NCBI GenBank assembly: GCA_021405325.1
Contig: QWII01000005.1
Location: 1-64,000 of the forward strand
Reading direction: 5' to 3'
DNA: 64,000 nucleotides
Source: Caldilinea sp. CFX5
Lineage (GTDB): Bacteria; Chloroflexota; Anaerolineae; Caldilineales; Caldilineaceae
The notes under the pieces are model-generated. The model did not search any database. It saw nothing but the letters and a program-made list of their open reading frames with translations, and was not told where the DNA came from. Of this stretch, positions 62,617 through 64,000 are shown piece by piece. Positions within the stretch are counted from its first letter, which is position 1. Each line of letters opens with the position of its first letter. A program made the translations under genes and the position numbers.

Positions 62617-62683
62617 ACACCTGACAGGTTTCGGAAACCTGTCAGGTGTACCAGCGGCCCATCGCGAAATGTCAACAGCACCT
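62617..62683 (-). repeat. 67-base element, copy 2 (flanking tatA)
   Basis: Reverse complement of the element at 62184-62250 with a few differences, for example CGATGGGCCGC against TGGTGGGCTGC. Confidence 0.92.
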
Positions 62684-62795
62684 ACCTACAGATCTGCTGA
62701 TGACACTCCAGCCGCACTCTATCTTTGTCGCTGGCGATAGAATAGCAAAATACCTGGCCTTTCGACCAGGTATTTGATGGGTGGTGAAAGTCAAG

Positions 62796-63413
62796 TTAAG
62801 AGACTTTCGTCGTAATCTCCTTGCCGTCGGGTGAGAAGACCCACCAGTTATTGTCCATGCCCTGGCCGTGCAGATCACCCATTTGCTTGTCTTCATAGAA
62901 GTGGTAGAGCGGCATGCCATCATAGGCAACCTGGAATTTGCCGTCATCGCGCTTGATGATGCTCAACTTGCCGGGCAGACCTGGGGCCTCGGTCAGCTTG
63001 GCATTGGCGTCGGCCACGGTGTAAGGTTGCCAATCCTTGGTGCAATTGCCCGTGCAGTCACTCTTACCGGCGCTGTCCTTATCATAGACATAGAGTGTCA
63101 TGCCCTTGCCATCGGTGAGGAAGGAACCCAACTTGGCATCCTTGTGCAACATCACCGTCTCCATACCTGCGGCTGGTTGATTGGCGGCTGGTTTGCCTGC
63201 AACTTGGGTGGCCGACGGTTTGACAATCGCCGATGTCGTGGGGACCGGTTTAGCAGCACCTTGTGTGCTGGTGGCCGGTTTGGCGGCGGTGCTGCCGGGC
63301 TTGGTTGCCATCGGGACAGTACAGGCGCTAAAAAGCGCGGCGCCGACCAGACAGATGCTGACCAACGTCAGCAGTTGGCTCTTCTTGGTGCGTAGGGTGT
63401 GTAACGAAATCAT
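62796..63413 (-). CDS. Lipoprotein with Yx(FWY)xxD repeats (COG4315 type)
   Basis: 205 residues, Sec signal with lipobox-like LFSAC, then a long Ala/Thr/Pro linker (about 35-85). The mature domain has the repeated signature as LYVYDKD and PLYHFYED and the cysteine pair DCTGNCTKDWQPY. Members of this family are secreted proteins of unknown function, sometimes linked to redox or metal handling. AAGGAG precedes the ATG. Confidence 0.88.
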   Translation of the reverse strand: MISLHTLRTKKSQLLTLVSICLVGAALFSACTVPMATKPGSTAAKPATSTQGAAKPVPTTSAIVKPSATQVAGKPAANQPAAGMETVMLHKDAKLGSFLTDGKGMTLYVYDKDSAGKSDCTGNCTKDWQPYTVADANAKLTEAPGLPGKLSIIKRDDGKFQVAYDGMPLYHFYEDKQMGDLHGQGMDNNWWVFSPDGKEITTKVS

Positions 63414-63598
63414 TGTTTGCTCCTTGTGTTCTTAATTAGTTTACTTGCTTGTAACAGTCAGGTGCTTTCTATGCGCTCGGCCGTCACAACGCTGATTGTA
63501 CACCTGGATGGACGTTGCTGACTTTTGAGTTTCTTATAGATGGGCTTATCGACAGTTTAAGAGGGCGAATCATAAGACACCGGTTGGCATCCATTTAA

Positions 63599-63803
63599 GA
63601 AGCTGTTTGAAAAGTCTGTTGTCCCGTAGGTCATCGCCTCTGGCGTGACAAGCTGTTGTCCCGTAGGTCATCGCCTCTGGCGTGACAGGCTGTTGTCCCG
63701 TAGGTCATCGCCTCTGGCGTGACAAGCCGCCCCGTCACGCCAGAGGCGATGACCTACGGGAGCGTGCAATCGCTTGTCTGGCATCACCTTTTCAAACAGC
63801 TTC
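63599..63803. repeat. Composite element: three 37-base tandem units, one inverted unit, outer inverted arms
   Basis: Outer arms GAAGCTGTTTGAAAAG (63599-63614) and CTTTTCAAACAGCTTC (63788-63803) are perfect complements. Inside are three tandem copies of a 37-base unit starting CTGTTGTCCCGTAGGTC (63616, 63653, 63690) and an inverted copy of its core at about 63733-63761. No gene is seen in 63414-63843. Confidence 0.95.
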
Positions 63804-63843
63804 GTAGAGGTGCGGGCTTGTCGCCGCGCGGCCCGGCGACACA

Positions 63844-64000
63844 CTAGACCCAGTTGGCCGTATTCAGATATTCCGCTTCATCAGCTTCCAGCAACCACTT
63901 GTGGATCAAAAACATGTCGGCGTCGGGCGTCGGTTCACAGGCAACCACACAAAGTTCCCCAACTTTGCGCGGTTGTGGCGCGCCTTCGCTCTCGACAACG
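63844..64000 (-). CDS. C-terminal part of an unidentified gene (continues beyond window)
   Basis: Reading from the window edge gives about 51 residues ending LEADEAEYLNTANWV and a TAG at 63844-63846. Segments VGELCVVACEPTPDADMF and LIHKWLLEADEAEYL look like ordinary coding sequence, with codon use like the neighbours. The product is not recognised. Confidence 0.55.
   Translation of the reverse strand, partial: VVESEGAPQPRKVGELCVVACEPTPDADMFLIHKWLLEADEAEYLNTANWV

Noticed and set aside
63616..63726. Three 37-base units as a second CRISPR array
   Set aside because: The units are directly adjacent without spacers, and an inverted copy follows; this is a tandem repeat.

Overview
The window is a bacterial chromosome segment of moderately high GC with no rRNA, tRNA or phage block. 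Gene content suggests a Chloroflexi bacterium of the Anaerolineae/Caldilineae type: Tat-targeted lipoprotein substrate-binding proteins, many Gfo/Idh/MocA and sugar-acid enzymes, a SARP-type regulator with NB-ARC and TPR regions, and hairpins carrying a TCGACAnGCTC loop. This is inference from gene style; no marker gene is present.

Layout. 0.3-4.1 kb (minus): a peptide-type ABC importer without ATPases (binding protein, DppC-like, DppB-like). 4.3-4.9 kb: cobU. 5.2-10 kb (plus): a catabolic run with an FAA-hydrolase/GguC-like protein, a GNAT acyltransferase beside an N-succinylamino acid racemase-like enolase, a basic small protein and a Gfo/Idh/MocA dehydrogenase. 10-12.3 kb: a two-gene small cassette with its own promoter, a PlsC-like acyltransferase and a Phd/ParE-like toxin-antitoxin pair. 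12.5-18.2 kb: aminotransferase, mannonate dehydratase-like protein, SGNH hydrolase, Gfo/Idh/MocA and zinc dehydrogenase. 18.3-21.8 kb: a hybrid histidine kinase and a response regulator whose 3' ends overlap head to head. 21.9-26.3 kb: a CUT1 sugar importer whose second permease carries an in-frame TAG. 26.5-29.3 kb: cyclase-family hydrolase, YdcF-like protein, threonine synthase.

30.1-33.1 kb is a CRISPR array (41 intact 37-bp repeats and one truncated repeat) with no cas gene in the window. Its distal end runs into the 3' fragment of a GNAT gene. 34.2-38.0 kb encodes a 1262-residue secreted protein whose N-terminal half resembles animal vitellogenin/large lipid transfer proteins and whose C-terminus carries FG-GAP-like repeats; I consider it the most unusual gene here. 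Across a promoter region rich in CATTACTGG words lies a large SARP regulator. 42.5-53 kb holds two AI-2E transporters, enolase, fabH, fabF, a receiver-kinase hybrid, methylglyoxal synthase and an MTA/purine nucleoside phosphorylase. 53-59.5 kb holds an M16C peptidase, a nitrilase-family amidase, another Gfo/Idh/MocA protein and a PhyH dioxygenase. 59.8-64 kb (minus) holds a Tat-exported amine oxidase, two lipoproteins, tatA and the end of an unidentified gene.

The second striking feature is that a large share of the intergenic gaps contain a long, nearly perfect inverted repeat. Arm sequences differ from site to site, but architecture, some loops and some short words recur, and several repeats run into the ends of coding regions.
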